A stretch of 64,000 bases of DNA from Desulfovibrio sp. UCD-KL4C (GCF_006210265.1 NZ_VCNC01000005.1:89030-153029); one strand, 5' to 3'. Counted from the first letter of the stretch, positions 37,635 to 46,351 are shown. Program-made: numbers and translations. Notes: generated by a model not told the origin, from the sequence alone.

Positions 37635-38795
37635 CTAGAACGGAGGCACGATGCTGTAACCGAGGAAGCCCTTGGTTGAGTAGCGAATACCAACGTAAAG
37701 TGCGAGAACGATAAAGAGTCTCTTAAGCCATACGTCAGGGATGTACTTGGAAGTGCGTGGTCCAATAAAGGAACCGACAAGAATTCCAAGAAGTTCAACA
37801 CCGATTAGAGGCCAGAATACAGGAGTATCTTTAACAACCATGTAGGTGAAGATAGAAGTTGTCATACCAACCAAAACAGCAAGAGCTGATGTTCCTGCTA
37901 CGAGGTACATAGGAAGTCCGGCAACACTTGTCAGGAAAGGAACCAGCAAGAATCCACCACCAACTCCGAGGAAGGAAGCCAGAGATGCGATGCAGAAACC
38001 ACCGACAACTGGAACCAAAGGATTGAAAGAGAACTCTACACCGTAGAAAGTGAAAATACATTTTGTGAGAGAGAAGCTGATAACTTTAACGCCCAAAGAC
38101 TGAGTATCAACGGCTCCGCCTTCTTTTTCTTTTTTGATTGATGCTTCAAAAGCTTTTGCAGCTTCTTTAGCTTCTTTTTTGTTAGCCTGTCCTTTAGGAG
38201 AAGTTTCGTAAAAGAGGTAGCAACCAAGGAAAAGAACGAAAAGACCAAAGTATCCGATGTAGTCTTTCAGAGAAATTTTACCTGCTGTGAGCCATGGCAC
38301 AAGGTAAGAACCTGCGATTGATCCAGCTGCAAGTGAAAGTCCCAAAGGAAGAACAAGGCGACCCATTTTGAAGTAGTTGTAAGAAGACATCGCTGCAGAT
38401 GTACCTACAAGCCACTGGTTGGATACGCGGATGGAGTCTGTAACAAGCTTGTTCATTACAGGAGAAGTTTTCTTGAATGTAGAAGCAAAGTTACCGAAGC
38501 CGTAGATGGTGATGTGACCGACACCAGCCATAATTCCACCAAATGCGCCAACAGTTGAGAAAATCCAACCAACCCAGATTGCCCATGCAAATCCAAGAAT
38601 AAGGTTAGGGGATGGAGCTCCGTTAATTCCTAGAAATCCGGTAGCCAGTTCGGTGTTAATTTCGCCTGGGCCAGTTCCTTTAGGGGTGGCGTCAATTGCT
38701 GCTTGTAGCTTGCCTGCAAAGGCTGGTTCGAAAAAAACCACCACAGCCAGCGCCGCCAGAGCCATAATCAAAAGGCTTTTGCGGGATTTAAACAT
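37635..38795 (-). CDS. Sulfite exporter TauE/SafE family membrane protein
   Basis: 386 aa from the ATG at 38795 (AAGGAGAT 5 nt upstream). It has about eight TM helices. The two family half-repeats are present: GFAWAIWVGWIFSTVGAFGG near residue 65 and GGFCIASLASFLGVGGGFLL near 255, then PLIGVELLGILVGSFIGPR. Between them is a long charged loop (about residues 185-230, rich in Lys/Glu/Ala). TauE/SafE proteins export sulfite, sulfoacetate or related C2 anions. In a sulfate reducer a sulfur-anion role is plausible but not shown. A GTCCCC/GGGGAC hairpin (37561-37582) follows the gene. Confidence 0.9.
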   Translation of the reverse strand: MFKSRKSLLIMALAALAVVVFFEPAFAGKLQAAIDATPKGTGPGEINTELATGFLGINGAPSPNLILGFAWAIWVGWIFSTVGAFGGIMAGVGHITIYGFGNFASTFKKTSPVMNKLVTDSIRVSNQWLVGTSAAMSSYNYFKMGRLVLPLGLSLAAGSIAGSYLVPWLTAGKISLKDYIGYFGLFVLFLGCYLFYETSPKGQANKKEAKEAAKAFEASIKKEKEGGAVDTQSLGVKVISFSLTKCIFTFYGVEFSFNPLVPVVGGFCIASLASFLGVGGGFLLVPFLTSVAGLPMYLVAGTSALAVLVGMTTSIFTYMVVKDTPVFWPLIGVELLGILVGSFIGPRTSKYIPDVWLKRLFIVLALYVGIRYSTKGFLGYSIVPPF

Positions 38796-38908
38796 AGTGT
38801 ATCTCCTTAAGTGAAAGTTGGTTTTGCCAGTTATTTTGTTGCCTGTTTCCGTTGCAGCGGACTCAGGCAATTAAGCATCAAAATATCTAGCATCTTCATT
38901 TGTCAATC

Positions 38909-38965
38909 GGAGCGTATATTGTATAGTGTACGCTCCTTTTTATTTCGATGTTCTGTAGACAGAAC
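38909..38965. other. Two small hairpins in the TauE upstream region
   Basis: GGAGCGTA / TACGCTCC (38909-38936) followed by TTTT on the plus strand, and a GTTCTGT / ACAGAAC palindrome (38950-38965). They lie between the DUF169 gene end and the TauE start on the minus strand. The T-run has the wrong polarity for terminating DUF169, so they could be operator or 5'-leader structures of the TauE gene. Confidence 0.4.
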
Positions 38966-38967
38966 AA

Positions 38968-39753
38968 CTATTTCTTTTCGTCGTTCTTTTTAAATATGAT
39001 CAAAGGACAGTTCTTACATACGTCCGCACCTGGGAATCCATCACCAGGACGGGTGATTGCTCCGCTGCCTTTTTCATTTATGCGCTCAACGAGTCTTTCA
39101 ACAACAGCTTTAAATTTAGTGCCTGGAATCATTACGTTGATTTCACCGCGTTCGGTTTTACCAGCATTGTAGCTACCGGAGCATGCTGGACACATATTGA
39201 ATTCGTCTTCAACAAAAGAATAAACAGTACCGCCGCATGCGGATGAGTTCATTGTTACATTAGGGCGAAGAGGGTGAGTGTCTGTTGCAGCCATGTAATC
39301 AACAGCAAGGTGGTAGGACTGCATGTTATCTACATAGAAATGAACAACATCAGGTTCAAATATGCCATCAATGTCTCCTAAGGGAGCAACGGCAACACCG
39401 AGAAGGCCTTTAGGAAGCTGAGTTTTGGTCTTAACAAACTTTTCAGCCTGTTCGAGGTTGCGGGTATATTTTGCGTGTCCTTTGATCTCAGAGTCGTCAA
39501 GGTCTTTCCAGCCGAAGCTGTACTTTGCGTTTCCACACATGAGGCCGTCGACGTCAGAGTAAACAGTCTGGCCTTTCATGCGGGCAGCAATTTCCCACTG
39601 GCAATAAGTCATAGGCTTGACTGGAGTAAAGAACTCAGCTGTTTTTTTGAACTGGTCAACTTCTTCTTGCTTAAAGAAAAATTTAACAGCGACTGGGTAA
39701 TGGTAAAGTCTCATTTCCTTCATCAATAATTCTTGCATTTCCTTGTAAGTCAT
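38968..39753 (-). CDS. DUF169 family protein
   Basis: 261 aa, no signal. The DUF169 pattern is visible: HYPVAVKFFF, MTYCQWEIAARMKGQTV, VDGLMCGNAKYSFGW, VAVAPLGD, and CGGTVYSFVEDEFNMCPACSG with several conserved cysteines, then MIPGTKFKAVVERL and a final DVCKNCPLIIF. Common in anaerobes and sulfate reducers; the biochemical role is not established. The cysteine set suggests metal or Fe-S binding. RBS GAGGAGG upstream. Confidence 0.9.
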   Translation of the reverse strand: MTYKEMQELLMKEMRLYHYPVAVKFFFKQEEVDQFKKTAEFFTPVKPMTYCQWEIAARMKGQTVYSDVDGLMCGNAKYSFGWKDLDDSEIKGHAKYTRNLEQAEKFVKTKTQLPKGLLGVAVAPLGDIDGIFEPDVVHFYVDNMQSYHLAVDYMAATDTHPLRPNVTMNSSACGGTVYSFVEDEFNMCPACSGSYNAGKTERGEINVMIPGTKFKAVVERLVERINEKGSGAITRPGDGFPGADVCKNCPLIIFKKNDEKK

Positions 39754-40178
39754 AACTTCCTCCTCGTCCGTTAATTAATATTTACCCGGCCGTGAAGGCC
39801 GATAGCTTTTTAAGATAGGTAGTATTTATAAGTCTGTGATAAAATTCTCAAGTAAAAATGAAATAGAGAAAAAAATAACTTTTTCACATGAGCATGATTT
39901 AAAAATAGCAGTTTCAGAGTCTTTATTTGTGAAAAAAATAACATATTTTATTTTTTAATAAATAAATTAGTATGTTAAGTTTTATTTTTTGATTGTTATA
40001 AATTTCTTTAAGTAGTTTTTAGAATATTAATAAGTTGAAATAATTATGTTGTGCTAATTTTCACTTTGTTTTTAGGTCGAGATTAAACCAAATTCTTTCA
40101 TCTTATAGTGAGATAGAGTAGAGCTAGCACACTAGGTAAAAATAGTCACTTTCAAATTATTTCTGTGCAGGAGAAAAT
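39754..40178. other. AT-rich divergent intergenic region
   Basis: About 425 bp between the divergent DUF169 and metallo-hydrolase genes. Extremely AT-rich, no ORF, no strong hairpin. It presumably holds both promoters. Confidence 0.5.
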
Positions 40179-40931
40179 ATGAGTATGTATACAATACATC
40201 CCATTGTAATGGGTACTAAGAGATTTGATAAAGGTATGATGACATATCAGCATGATTATGGAACTCCTTATATTATACCTATTTACTGCTGGTATTTAGA
40301 AGGTGGAGATAAGAAGATTATTGTAGATACCGGAGAAATGCAGCCTGTTATATCCGATGATCGTGAAAAGGGACTCGGGGGTAAAATTTATACCTTTGAG
40401 GATGGATTGGCTAAGTACGATTTAAAACCTGAAGATATAGATATTGTTATTCACACTCATTTACATAACGATCATTGTGAAAATGATTATAAATGTGTGA
40501 ATGCGAAAATTTATGCTCACCGTAATGAGCTTGAACACATACATAATCCTCATCCGCTAGATTTCAGATATCTGGAAGATTACATTGAGGATGTTGAAGA
40601 TAATGGGCAGGTTGAAATCATTGATAGTGATTGTGAAATAGTTCCCGGGATCAGGGTAATGCATACTCCTGTGCACACTGAAGGCGGTCTCACTATACTT
40701 ATTGATACAAAAGGTGGATTAGCGGCAATTACCGGTTTTTGTGTGATTATGGAGAACTTTTATCCACCACTTGAAGTAACTGGTATGGAAATGGAAGTAA
40801 TTCCTCCGGGAACAAGTGTTAACACTTACAAAGCGTACGATATTATGCTCGAAGTGAAATCGCTTGCAGATATTATCATTCCGCTTCATGAGCCGCAATT
40901 TGCAAAGGTTGATACTGTCGAAGGAACATAA
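40179..40931 (+). CDS. Metallo-beta-lactamase-fold hydrolase, lactonase-like
   Basis: 250 aa, no signal. The zinc motif THLHNDHCEN (HxHxDH) is at about residues 90-97, with the further ligand His in MHTPVHTEGGLT and a late His in IIIPLHEPQF. N-terminal GTKRFDKGMMTYQHDYGTPY and YWYLEGG-type strands fit the N-acyl-homoserine-lactonase-like branch of the superfamily. The substrate is unknown. AGGAG precedes ATG. The next gene starts 21 bp later, so it is co-transcribed with a dehydrogenase. Confidence 0.85.
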   Translation: MSMYTIHPIVMGTKRFDKGMMTYQHDYGTPYIIPIYCWYLEGGDKKIIVDTGEMQPVISDDREKGLGGKIYTFEDGLAKYDLKPEDIDIVIHTHLHNDHCENDYKCVNAKIYAHRNELEHIHNPHPLDFRYLEDYIEDVEDNGQVEIIDSDCEIVPGIRVMHTPVHTEGGLTILIDTKGGLAAITGFCVIMENFYPPLEVTGMEMEVIPPGTSVNTYKAYDIMLEVKSLADIIIPLHEPQFAKVDTVEGT

Positions 40932-40952
40932 TTTATTGATGAGGAAGAATCT

Positions 40953-41918
40953 TTGCGAGCAGTATATTTTAAAAATAAAAATATTGAACTAATTGAAACT
41001 GAAAAACCGGAATTGTCTGAAGGTGATGCTCTTTTAAAAGTTATTATTGTCGGAATTTGCAATACGGATATCGAACTTCATAAAGGCTATTACGGTTTTG
41101 AAGGTGTCCCGGGACATGAATTTGTCGCAATAGTTGAAGTGTGTCCTGATTATCCTGAATTAATCGGAAAAAGAGTTGTTGCAGATATTAATATTGTTCA
41201 TAGTTCTTACTCCGGTGATCCGCGGCATGCACCTGATAGAAATGTTATTGGAATAGCTAACCATGCTGGTGCATTTGCTGAGTATCTTAAAGTTCCAGTT
41301 ACCAATCTGTATGTTGTTGAGGATAGTATCACTACTGAAGCTGCAGTTTTCGCTGAGCCGCTTGCTGCTGCTCTTGAAGTAAGTCAGCAGATCCATATAA
41401 CAGCAGATATGCGGGTGATGGTGCTTGGGGATGGGAAGCTCGGACTACTGACGGCCTTGGCATTAAGGATATATAATCCGAATGTACTATTAGTCGGTAA
41501 ACACGCTGATAAACTTGCTATTGCAGCAGTTCTGGGCGTGGAAACTCATTGTATTGAAAGTGTAGATGAGCTTTCTGAATTAGCGTCTGAGCATGGTCGA
41601 TATGATCTGGTTGTTGAGGCAACAGGAAGTGAAAATGGTTTAGCATATGCTATAGATTTTGTACGACCTGAAGGAACTATCGTAGCTAAAACCACATCTC
41701 ATAAGCCGACTTCGATGAATCTTGCTAAAGTGGTTGTAAATGAAATTTCGATTGTAGGATCCCGCTGCGGTGATATTGGACTTGCTCTTTCGACTCTTGA
41801 GCATGGTCTTATTGATGTTTCAGGTTTGATAGAAGCTGAGTATGATTTTGCTAAGTTTCATTTAGCTTTTGAACATGCATGTCGTAAAGGTGCAAAAAAA
41901 GTGCTTGTAAGAATGTAG
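40953..41918 (+). CDS. Zinc-type alcohol/polyol dehydrogenase (MDR family)
   Basis: 321 aa from a TTG start (GAGGA 8 nt upstream), slightly shorter than the usual 340-360 aa. The catalytic-zinc region is GICNTDIELHKGYYGF with VPGHEFVAIV. The Rossmann fold starts VMVLGDGKLGLLTALAL. The structural-zinc four-cysteine loop appears shortened or missing between VVADINIVHSS and NVIGIANHAGAF, which explains the reduced length. It oxidises or reduces an alcohol or threonine/sorbitol-like substrate with NAD(P). A pathway with the upstream hydrolase is likely. Confidence 0.85.
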   Translation: MRAVYFKNKNIELIETEKPELSEGDALLKVIIVGICNTDIELHKGYYGFEGVPGHEFVAIVEVCPDYPELIGKRVVADINIVHSSYSGDPRHAPDRNVIGIANHAGAFAEYLKVPVTNLYVVEDSITTEAAVFAEPLAAALEVSQQIHITADMRVMVLGDGKLGLLTALALRIYNPNVLLVGKHADKLAIAAVLGVETHCIESVDELSELASEHGRYDLVVEATGSENGLAYAIDFVRPEGTIVAKTTSHKPTSMNLAKVVVNEISIVGSRCGDIGLALSTLEHGLIDVSGLIEAEYDFAKFHLAFEHACRKGAKKVLVRM

Positions 41919-41990
41919 ATAGTGTTATCGTTATTTATTTAGTTTTTAAACTGTGAAAGCTTTATAATTAAGCTCTTTATTAATATTATG

Positions 41991-42029
41991 AAAAGCCCCC
42001 TCAAATTTATTTGAGGGGGCTTTTTTTTT
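41991..42029 (+). terminator. Strong hairpin terminator
   Basis: AAAAGCCCCCTCAAAT / ATTTGAGGGGGCTTTT with a 9-T tract. It insulates the dehydrogenase operon from phage-type block 1, which begins immediately downstream. Confidence 0.92.
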
Positions 42030-42046
42030 GTTCAGTTGAATAAAAT

Positions 42047-42115
42047 TATACAAATATTTGTCTTCCGGACATGAATCGGCTGTTTCATGTCCGCCCTCAT
42101 CGATATTCTTTATTC
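42047..42115 (+). promoter_or_regulatory. Shared leader element, copy 1 (phage-type block 1)
   Basis: A -10-like TATACA (42047-42052), then the hairpin CGGACATGA / TCATGTCCG (42066-42093) with ATCGGCTGTT between the arms, then CCCT and CGATATTCTTTATTCA. The same arrangement occurs at 57548 and 62268. If the hexamer is a real -10, the hairpin would lie at the very 5' end of the mRNA. The promoter role is inferred; the repeated sequence is seen directly. Confidence 0.65.
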
Positions 42116-42130
42116 AAAAGGGAGAAAGAA

Positions 42131-42340
42131 ATGAAAGAAAGTTCTGTTGAAACTCTTGCTGCTTTGTACCCTCTTGAAAATAGAGGACTTTTAAAAAGCT
42201 ACGCAAGGTTTGTTGAAGGTAATCCGGATTGGCATGAATTCGGATTCGCATTGGCGGATTACAAAAGGAACAAGAATATTCCTGAACTAGGAGGATGGGA
42301 ACATCCAGAAAGTATTGAAAAGCCGGTGGTGCGCATATGA
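42131..42340 (+). CDS. Small protein, first gene of phage-type block 1
   Basis: 69 aa (MKESSVETLAALYPLENRG). No family recognised, no TM helix. GGGAGA lies 6 nt before the ATG at 42131, and the frame overlaps the holin gene by 4 bp (ATGA), so it is part of the same transcript. Probably a small phage-derived protein of the lysis or packaging region. Confidence 0.6.
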   Translation: MKESSVETLAALYPLENRGLLKSYARFVEGNPDWHEFGFALADYKRNKNIPELGGWEHPESIEKPVVRI

Positions 42341-42726
42341 TCAGTTCCATTTTGGATCTCGGATCTACAATTATCGACAAAATTTGGCCCGATGCAGCTG
42401 ACAGGGAAAAAGCGAAATTAAAGCTCGTGGAATTGCAAAGTAAGGGGGAGCTTGTTGAGATTGAATCCCGTTTGAAAATCATGCTGGCAGAAATGTCCGG
42501 TAATTGGCTTCAGCGTTCGTGGCGGCCAATTTTGATGCTGACCATTATTACTATCGTGGCGAATAATTACCTTGTGTATCCGTACATGAGTCTGTTTTGG
42601 GCGCAGGCTCCGCGCCTTGAACTTCCGCCGCAACTTTGGTCGCTGATGCAACTGGGGTTAAGCGGTTATGTTGTGGGCCGAAGCGCAGAAAAAGTTGTTA
42701 AAACATGGAGGGGAAATGGTGGCTGA
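42337..42726 (+). CDS. Phage/GTA-type holin (3TM family)
   Basis: 129 aa. A helical N-terminal part (KIWPDAADREKAKLKLVELQ), then WLQRSWRPILMLTIITIVANNY and a second hydrophobic stretch (QLWSLMQLGLSGYVVGRSAEK) match the 3TM holin family found in phages and in gene transfer agents. The family motif SWRP before the first helix is present. Holins open the inner membrane so that a lysozyme can reach the wall. No lysozyme gene is visible in this window. Confidence 0.85.
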   Translation: MISSILDLGSTIIDKIWPDAADREKAKLKLVELQSKGELVEIESRLKIMLAEMSGNWLQRSWRPILMLTIITIVANNYLVYPYMSLFWAQAPRLELPPQLWSLMQLGLSGYVVGRSAEKVVKTWRGNGG

Positions 42727-42928
42727 AGAAAGGGACGAGTTGCATGATCTGCTGATTCGTATCGATGAACGGGTAAAATCTATTCAGGAGGATATTTCTG
42801 GAATTAACAGTGACAGACGGTGTCACACTCATACAGAAAAAATTCGTAGTCTTGAACGGGCTGTATGGGGCACTGTCACTGTTGTCGCGGGAGTAACTGC
42901 TCGGGCTTTTTACGAGGCATTTCGATGA
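42716..42928 (+). CDS. Holin-associated XhlA-like protein
   Basis: 70 aa. An amphipathic coiled-coil half (LHDLLIRIDERVKSIQEDIS) is followed by one hydrophobic C-terminal segment (WGTVTVVAGVTARAF), the layout of XhlA-type hemolysin/holin accessory proteins. Its start overlaps the holin gene and has GGAGGGG just upstream. It probably assists the lysis step. Family call by layout only. Confidence 0.6.
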   Translation: MVAEERDELHDLLIRIDERVKSIQEDISGINSDRRCHTHTEKIRSLERAVWGTVTVVAGVTARAFYEAFR

Positions 42929-43149
42929 TAGTTTCAGCAGTTCTTGCAAATACGGAATCATGGTTAGGTGGATCATTTGAAGAAAACAAATGCGATTGTT
43001 GCGGGTGTGTTGATAAGCTTGAATATTTCAGGATGGAGACACGCTATGGCGGAAAAATAATCTTCCGCGAAGCACGTTTATGCAGCAAGTGCAGAAGAAA
43101 GGCAGAAGCAGGTGTTTACGGAATTCTGAGTGAAAAAGGAATTCACTAG
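42925..43149 (+). CDS. Small cysteine-rich protein, zinc-finger-like
   Basis: 74 aa, start ATG overlapping the previous stop (ATGA). Two cysteine clusters, CDCCGC (near residue 24) and LCSKCRRK (near 55), could bind one zinc ion. The rest is FRMETRYGGKIIFREARL. No family recognised. The position between lysis genes and terminase suggests a small packaging- or regulation-related protein. Confidence 0.6.
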   Translation: MIVSAVLANTESWLGGSFEENKCDCCGCVDKLEYFRMETRYGGKIIFREARLCSKCRRKAEAGVYGILSEKGIH

Positions 43150-43206
43150 GTTTTGTGGGTATCACAGTATGTTTAGCTGTATGAGGTAAACTTTGGAGAT
43201 TGAAAA

Positions 43207-43476
43207 GTGAATAAAACAGAAGTTGTTAAACGTCAGAAGGAGGAGCTTGAACGATTTCGGGAAGTTTTTGCGCTTGCCGTGGATGGGAGTGATTCCGACA
43301 TGGTCAAAGATTTAAAAACTAAACTCGACATAATGCAAAAGCGGCATGACATGGAGCGGAAAACCTGGGCAATCGGCGATGCTAAAAAAGAAGTTTCAAC
43401 TGAGCGAAAAACGAAAAAAAGTTCTGCAATAAGTCCTGAACTGAGGGAGAAGCTGGATGAAATTTACAGATCTTAG
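43207..43476 (+). CDS. Putative terminase small subunit
   Basis: 89 aa from a GTG start (GGAG 9 nt upstream). Highly charged and helical (RQKEELERFREVFALAVD; MQKRHDMERKTWAIGD), with a basic KKS-rich C-terminal part. It overlaps the large terminase gene by 20 bp, the usual position of a small terminase subunit, which recognises DNA for packaging. The identity is inferred from position and composition. Confidence 0.55.
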   Translation: MNKTEVVKRQKEELERFREVFALAVDGSDSDMVKDLKTKLDIMQKRHDMERKTWAIGDAKKEVSTERKTKKSSAISPELREKLDEIYRS

Positions 43477-44998
43477 CAGTGCGAACAAGTGGTATGCCGA
43501 CTTGCTCCGTAAGGCCGAGCAAAGCAAAGAGGTTTTGCAGGTTCTTGCAGAACTTGGTCGTAGTGATCTGTTTTTTCTGCTGACCCATTTACTTGGTCGC
43601 GGCGATGCAAACAACCAATGGGTTTTTGCAAGGTGTCAGGATGTACAAAATAGTTCTGACGGGCATCTCGATTTGTGGAGTCGTGAGCATTACAAATCCA
43701 CTATCATAACTTTTGCGCTGACAGTTCAGGATATTTTGCGTGACCCGGAAGCTACAATTGGAATTTTCAGCCACACTCGTCCAATTGCAAAGGGATTTTT
43801 ACGTCAGATCAAGATGGAGTTTGAACGAAATGAACTCCTTAAGCAATGCTATCATGATGTGTTGTGGGCTAATCCTAAAAAAGATTCTCCTAAGTGGTCT
43901 GAGGAAGACGGAATCATAGTCAAAAGAAAATCCAATCCCAAAGAAGCTACTGTGGAAGCATGGGGATTGGTGGACGGACAGCCGACCGGTAAACATTTTT
44001 CGCGATTAATTTACGATGATGTTGTTACGCGTGAATCTGTTTCATCGCCGGATATGATTTTTAAAACTACTGAGGCGTGGGCCCTGTCTATCAACCTCGG
44101 GACTCGTGAAGGGATTAAAAGGTATATCGGAACCCGCTATCATTTTAACGATACTTACCGAGATATTTTGAAAAGAAAAGCTGCTGTTCCAAGAATTTTT
44201 CCGGCAACGGCTGACGGAACACTTGAAGGTGATCCGGTGCTGCTTACCAAAGAACAGCTTGCAACCAAGCGACGTGAAATGGGGCCTTATGTTTTCGGGT
44301 GTCAGATGATGCAGGATCCCAGAGCGGATGATGTTCAGGGGTTTAAAGAAGATTGGGTTAACCGCTGGGAGCAGCATGGTCAGGGCGGCAAACCTAAGTG
44401 GCGCGAATTTAATCGTTATCTGCTTGTGGATCCTGCAAGTGAAAAAAAAGTCGGTAGCGATTATACGGTAATGCTTGTCATAGGACTCGGTCCTGACCGT
44501 AATTATTATTTAATTGACGGTATTCGTGACCGCCTCAACCTAACAGAGCGGGCCCGTGCTCTTTTTAGATTGCATAGAGCTTACGGACCGCAGGGTGTCG
44601 GATATGAAAAGTACGGTCAGCAGGCTGATATTGAGCACATGCAATACGTGATGGGAGAGCAGAATTATCGTTTTTCCATAGAGCCGCTGGGTGGTCATGT
44701 CCCAAAAACTGATCGTATCAGAAAGCTTGTACCTATTTTTGAGCAGGGGCGGTTCTGGTTGCCGTGGAGGAGCAGATTTATGGATCATCAGGGACGAGAG
44801 CGGGATTTAGTTCGGGAATTTATTGATGATGAGTATCTGGCTTTTCCTGTTGCACCGCATGACGACATGCTTGATTGCATGGCGCGGATTTTAGATCCGG
44901 CACTTGGAGCTGTTTTTCCGAAAGCCGAGAATTCACCACTACCGCAGGAATCTGTTCAAGGAATTATGGATTACGATATTTTTACAGGGAGCATGTAA
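43457..44998 (+). CDS. Terminase large subunit (DNA-packaging motor)
   Basis: 513 aa. The N-terminal ATPase half shows LDLWSREHYKSTIITFALTV, a degenerate Walker-A-like region with KST as in many podovirus terminases, then the Walker B-like stretch FSRLIYDDVVTRE. The C-terminal nuclease half has LLVDPASEKKVGSDYTVM with an acidic residue in the RNase-H-like core, and APHDDMLDCMARI, the terminal conserved Asp pair. It powers DNA entry into the capsid and cuts the DNA. All landmark residues seem intact, so it is probably functional. Confidence 0.9.
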   Translation: MKFTDLSSANKWYADLLRKAEQSKEVLQVLAELGRSDLFFLLTHLLGRGDANNQWVFARCQDVQNSSDGHLDLWSREHYKSTIITFALTVQDILRDPEATIGIFSHTRPIAKGFLRQIKMEFERNELLKQCYHDVLWANPKKDSPKWSEEDGIIVKRKSNPKEATVEAWGLVDGQPTGKHFSRLIYDDVVTRESVSSPDMIFKTTEAWALSINLGTREGIKRYIGTRYHFNDTYRDILKRKAAVPRIFPATADGTLEGDPVLLTKEQLATKRREMGPYVFGCQMMQDPRADDVQGFKEDWVNRWEQHGQGGKPKWREFNRYLLVDPASEKKVGSDYTVMLVIGLGPDRNYYLIDGIRDRLNLTERARALFRLHRAYGPQGVGYEKYGQQADIEHMQYVMGEQNYRFSIEPLGGHVPKTDRIRKLVPIFEQGRFWLPWRSRFMDHQGRERDLVREFIDDEYLAFPVAPHDDMLDCMARILDPALGAVFPKAENSPLPQESVQGIMDYDIFTGSM

Positions 44999-45546
44999 TG
45001 TACGGTTTTGAACTGGAAGGAGGTTTTACGTTCTATAAATATCGTGATTTCGATGGAACGAAGAACCTTATTGAAGGGCATTTAAAATGGTTTTGGGATG
45101 TGATGGAAAAAGCTGGGCAAATTCCGGTTGTTTTTTATGATGGTTCTGTTGAATGTTTTGAGTCTTTTAAGCGACTGGTGAATGTAGAAGATCAGCATTT
45201 CTTTTTTGGATTCAAAAATGAAAAACCTTCAGGAGTGTTCTGGCTTAACGGTTTCGCTCAGTACTCATGTTTTGTTCATCTTGCTATAATGCCGGATTTT
45301 TTTGGTAAGGGAACAGTGATGATGGGAAAAGGTGTTTTGCATCATTTGCTGACAGCTCGTGACGTGTCAGGTCGTTATATTTTTGACTGTGTAAAAGGTC
45401 TCATTCCGGTAATAAATCCACTTGCCTGTAGCATGGCTAAAAAAAGTGGATTTTCGAAAGTCGGAATACTTCCGCAGTCTGCATATCTTGCTGTGGAAGA
45501 TAAAAGCGTGGACGCCGCAATTTTTTGTGCGGTTAGAAATAGTTGA
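44998..45546 (+). CDS. GNAT-like protein between terminase and portal
   Basis: 182 aa, ATG overlapping the terminase stop (TAATG). The fold looks like a GNAT acyltransferase: HLAIMPDFFGKGTVMMGKGV is the strand and acyl-CoA-loop region, and LACSMAKKSGFSKVGIL a typical late motif. Similar GNAT-like proteins occur next to terminase or portal genes in podoviruses. Their role (modification of a virion or host protein, or a structural role) is not known to me. Confidence 0.6.
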   Translation: MYGFELEGGFTFYKYRDFDGTKNLIEGHLKWFWDVMEKAGQIPVVFYDGSVECFESFKRLVNVEDQHFFFGFKNEKPSGVFWLNGFAQYSCFVHLAIMPDFFGKGTVMMGKGVLHHLLTARDVSGRYIFDCVKGLIPVINPLACSMAKKSGFSKVGILPQSAYLAVEDKSVDAAIFCAVRNS

Positions 45547-45607
45547 TGCAAGCTTTCGTTGTTTACGGAAGCCTCAAGATTAAAATTTTAACGAAAGGAG
45601 AATGATC

Positions 45608-45871
45608 ATGGGAGGATCTGGATCAAAATCACCATCAGCACCTGTAGCACCGACTCCGCCGCCACCTGTAGCACCGGCTCCGGCACCGCCGATTATGGAT
45701 ACCGATCTGCAAAAGAGTGAAGAGGATCTGAAAGCCAAAAAGATGCGAGAATTATCTCGCCTTCAAAAAGGTAGAAGTGCGACTGTTCTTACAAGCGGGC
45801 AGGGAGTTCTTGGGGAAACGACTACAGAGAATACTACACTTTTGGGTCAGAAAACTAAACTTGGGCAGTAA
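45608..45871 (+). CDS. Small proline-rich phage protein with TLLG tail motif
   Basis: 87 aa. The start at 45608 is preferred over 45602 because AGGAG then has normal 7-nt spacing. N-terminal Pro/Ala repeats (PTPPPPVAPAPAPP), then a basic region and the motif GRSATVLTSGQGV ... NTTLLGQ. Short proteins with RG(R)xxTxLTxxxG and TLLG near the end are common next to podovirus head genes. Function unknown, probably virion-associated. Confidence 0.6.
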   Translation: MGGSGSKSPSAPVAPTPPPPVAPAPAPPIMDTDLQKSEEDLKAKKMRELSRLQKGRSATVLTSGQGVLGETTTENTTLLGQKTKLGQ

Positions 45872-45880
45872 GGTGAAGTT

Positions 45881-46351
45881 ATGAGTTACTATAGACCGGA
45901 ACTGCCTAAGTCTGGATCATCCAGCGTTTGGTTTGACTATGGCTCCCCAGGGTTTAACGGATATTTTAAATGGCATAAAACTACTTACGGAACGAATCCT
46001 TCATTTAACGCTAAAGGATTGTCAGCTCCATCCAGTTGGCAGATGCCTGAAGATTGGACTTTTTCTGATGCGACAGGGCATTGGTATAATTCAAGTGAAA
46101 TGAAAAACGCCGGCTTTAATCTGATTGATGGAGAGTGGCTTCATCCAAACGATATTAGAAAGCGTGAAATCGATAAGGAAAATGCTGATATTGAAGCACG
46201 AATAGCTGCCAGAAACGCCAATGAAAAAAAGATGCGGCAGGTTCATGCCTTGGGCAGAAAAAAAACGATACTTACTGGTCCTGTAGGTGTTTCGGGTGTG
46301 GCTAAAGTAGAGAAACAGTTTTTACAAAATTCAAAAGGAGTGATGCAGTGA
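45881..46351 (+). CDS. Phage-type protein of unknown function
   Basis: 156 aa with GGTGA upstream of ATG. The aromatic N-terminal half (SVWFDYGSPGFNGYFKW; DATGHWYNSSEM) is followed by a coiled-coil-like helix and RKKTILTGPVGV near the C-terminus, the same TxLTxxxGV motif as in the preceding protein. This suggests the two share an interaction site, perhaps with the head or portal. No family recognised. Confidence 0.6.
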   Translation: MSYYRPELPKSGSSSVWFDYGSPGFNGYFKWHKTTYGTNPSFNAKGLSAPSSWQMPEDWTFSDATGHWYNSSEMKNAGFNLIDGEWLHPNDIRKREIDKENADIEARIAARNANEKKMRQVHALGRKKTILTGPVGVSGVAKVEKQFLQNSKGVMQ

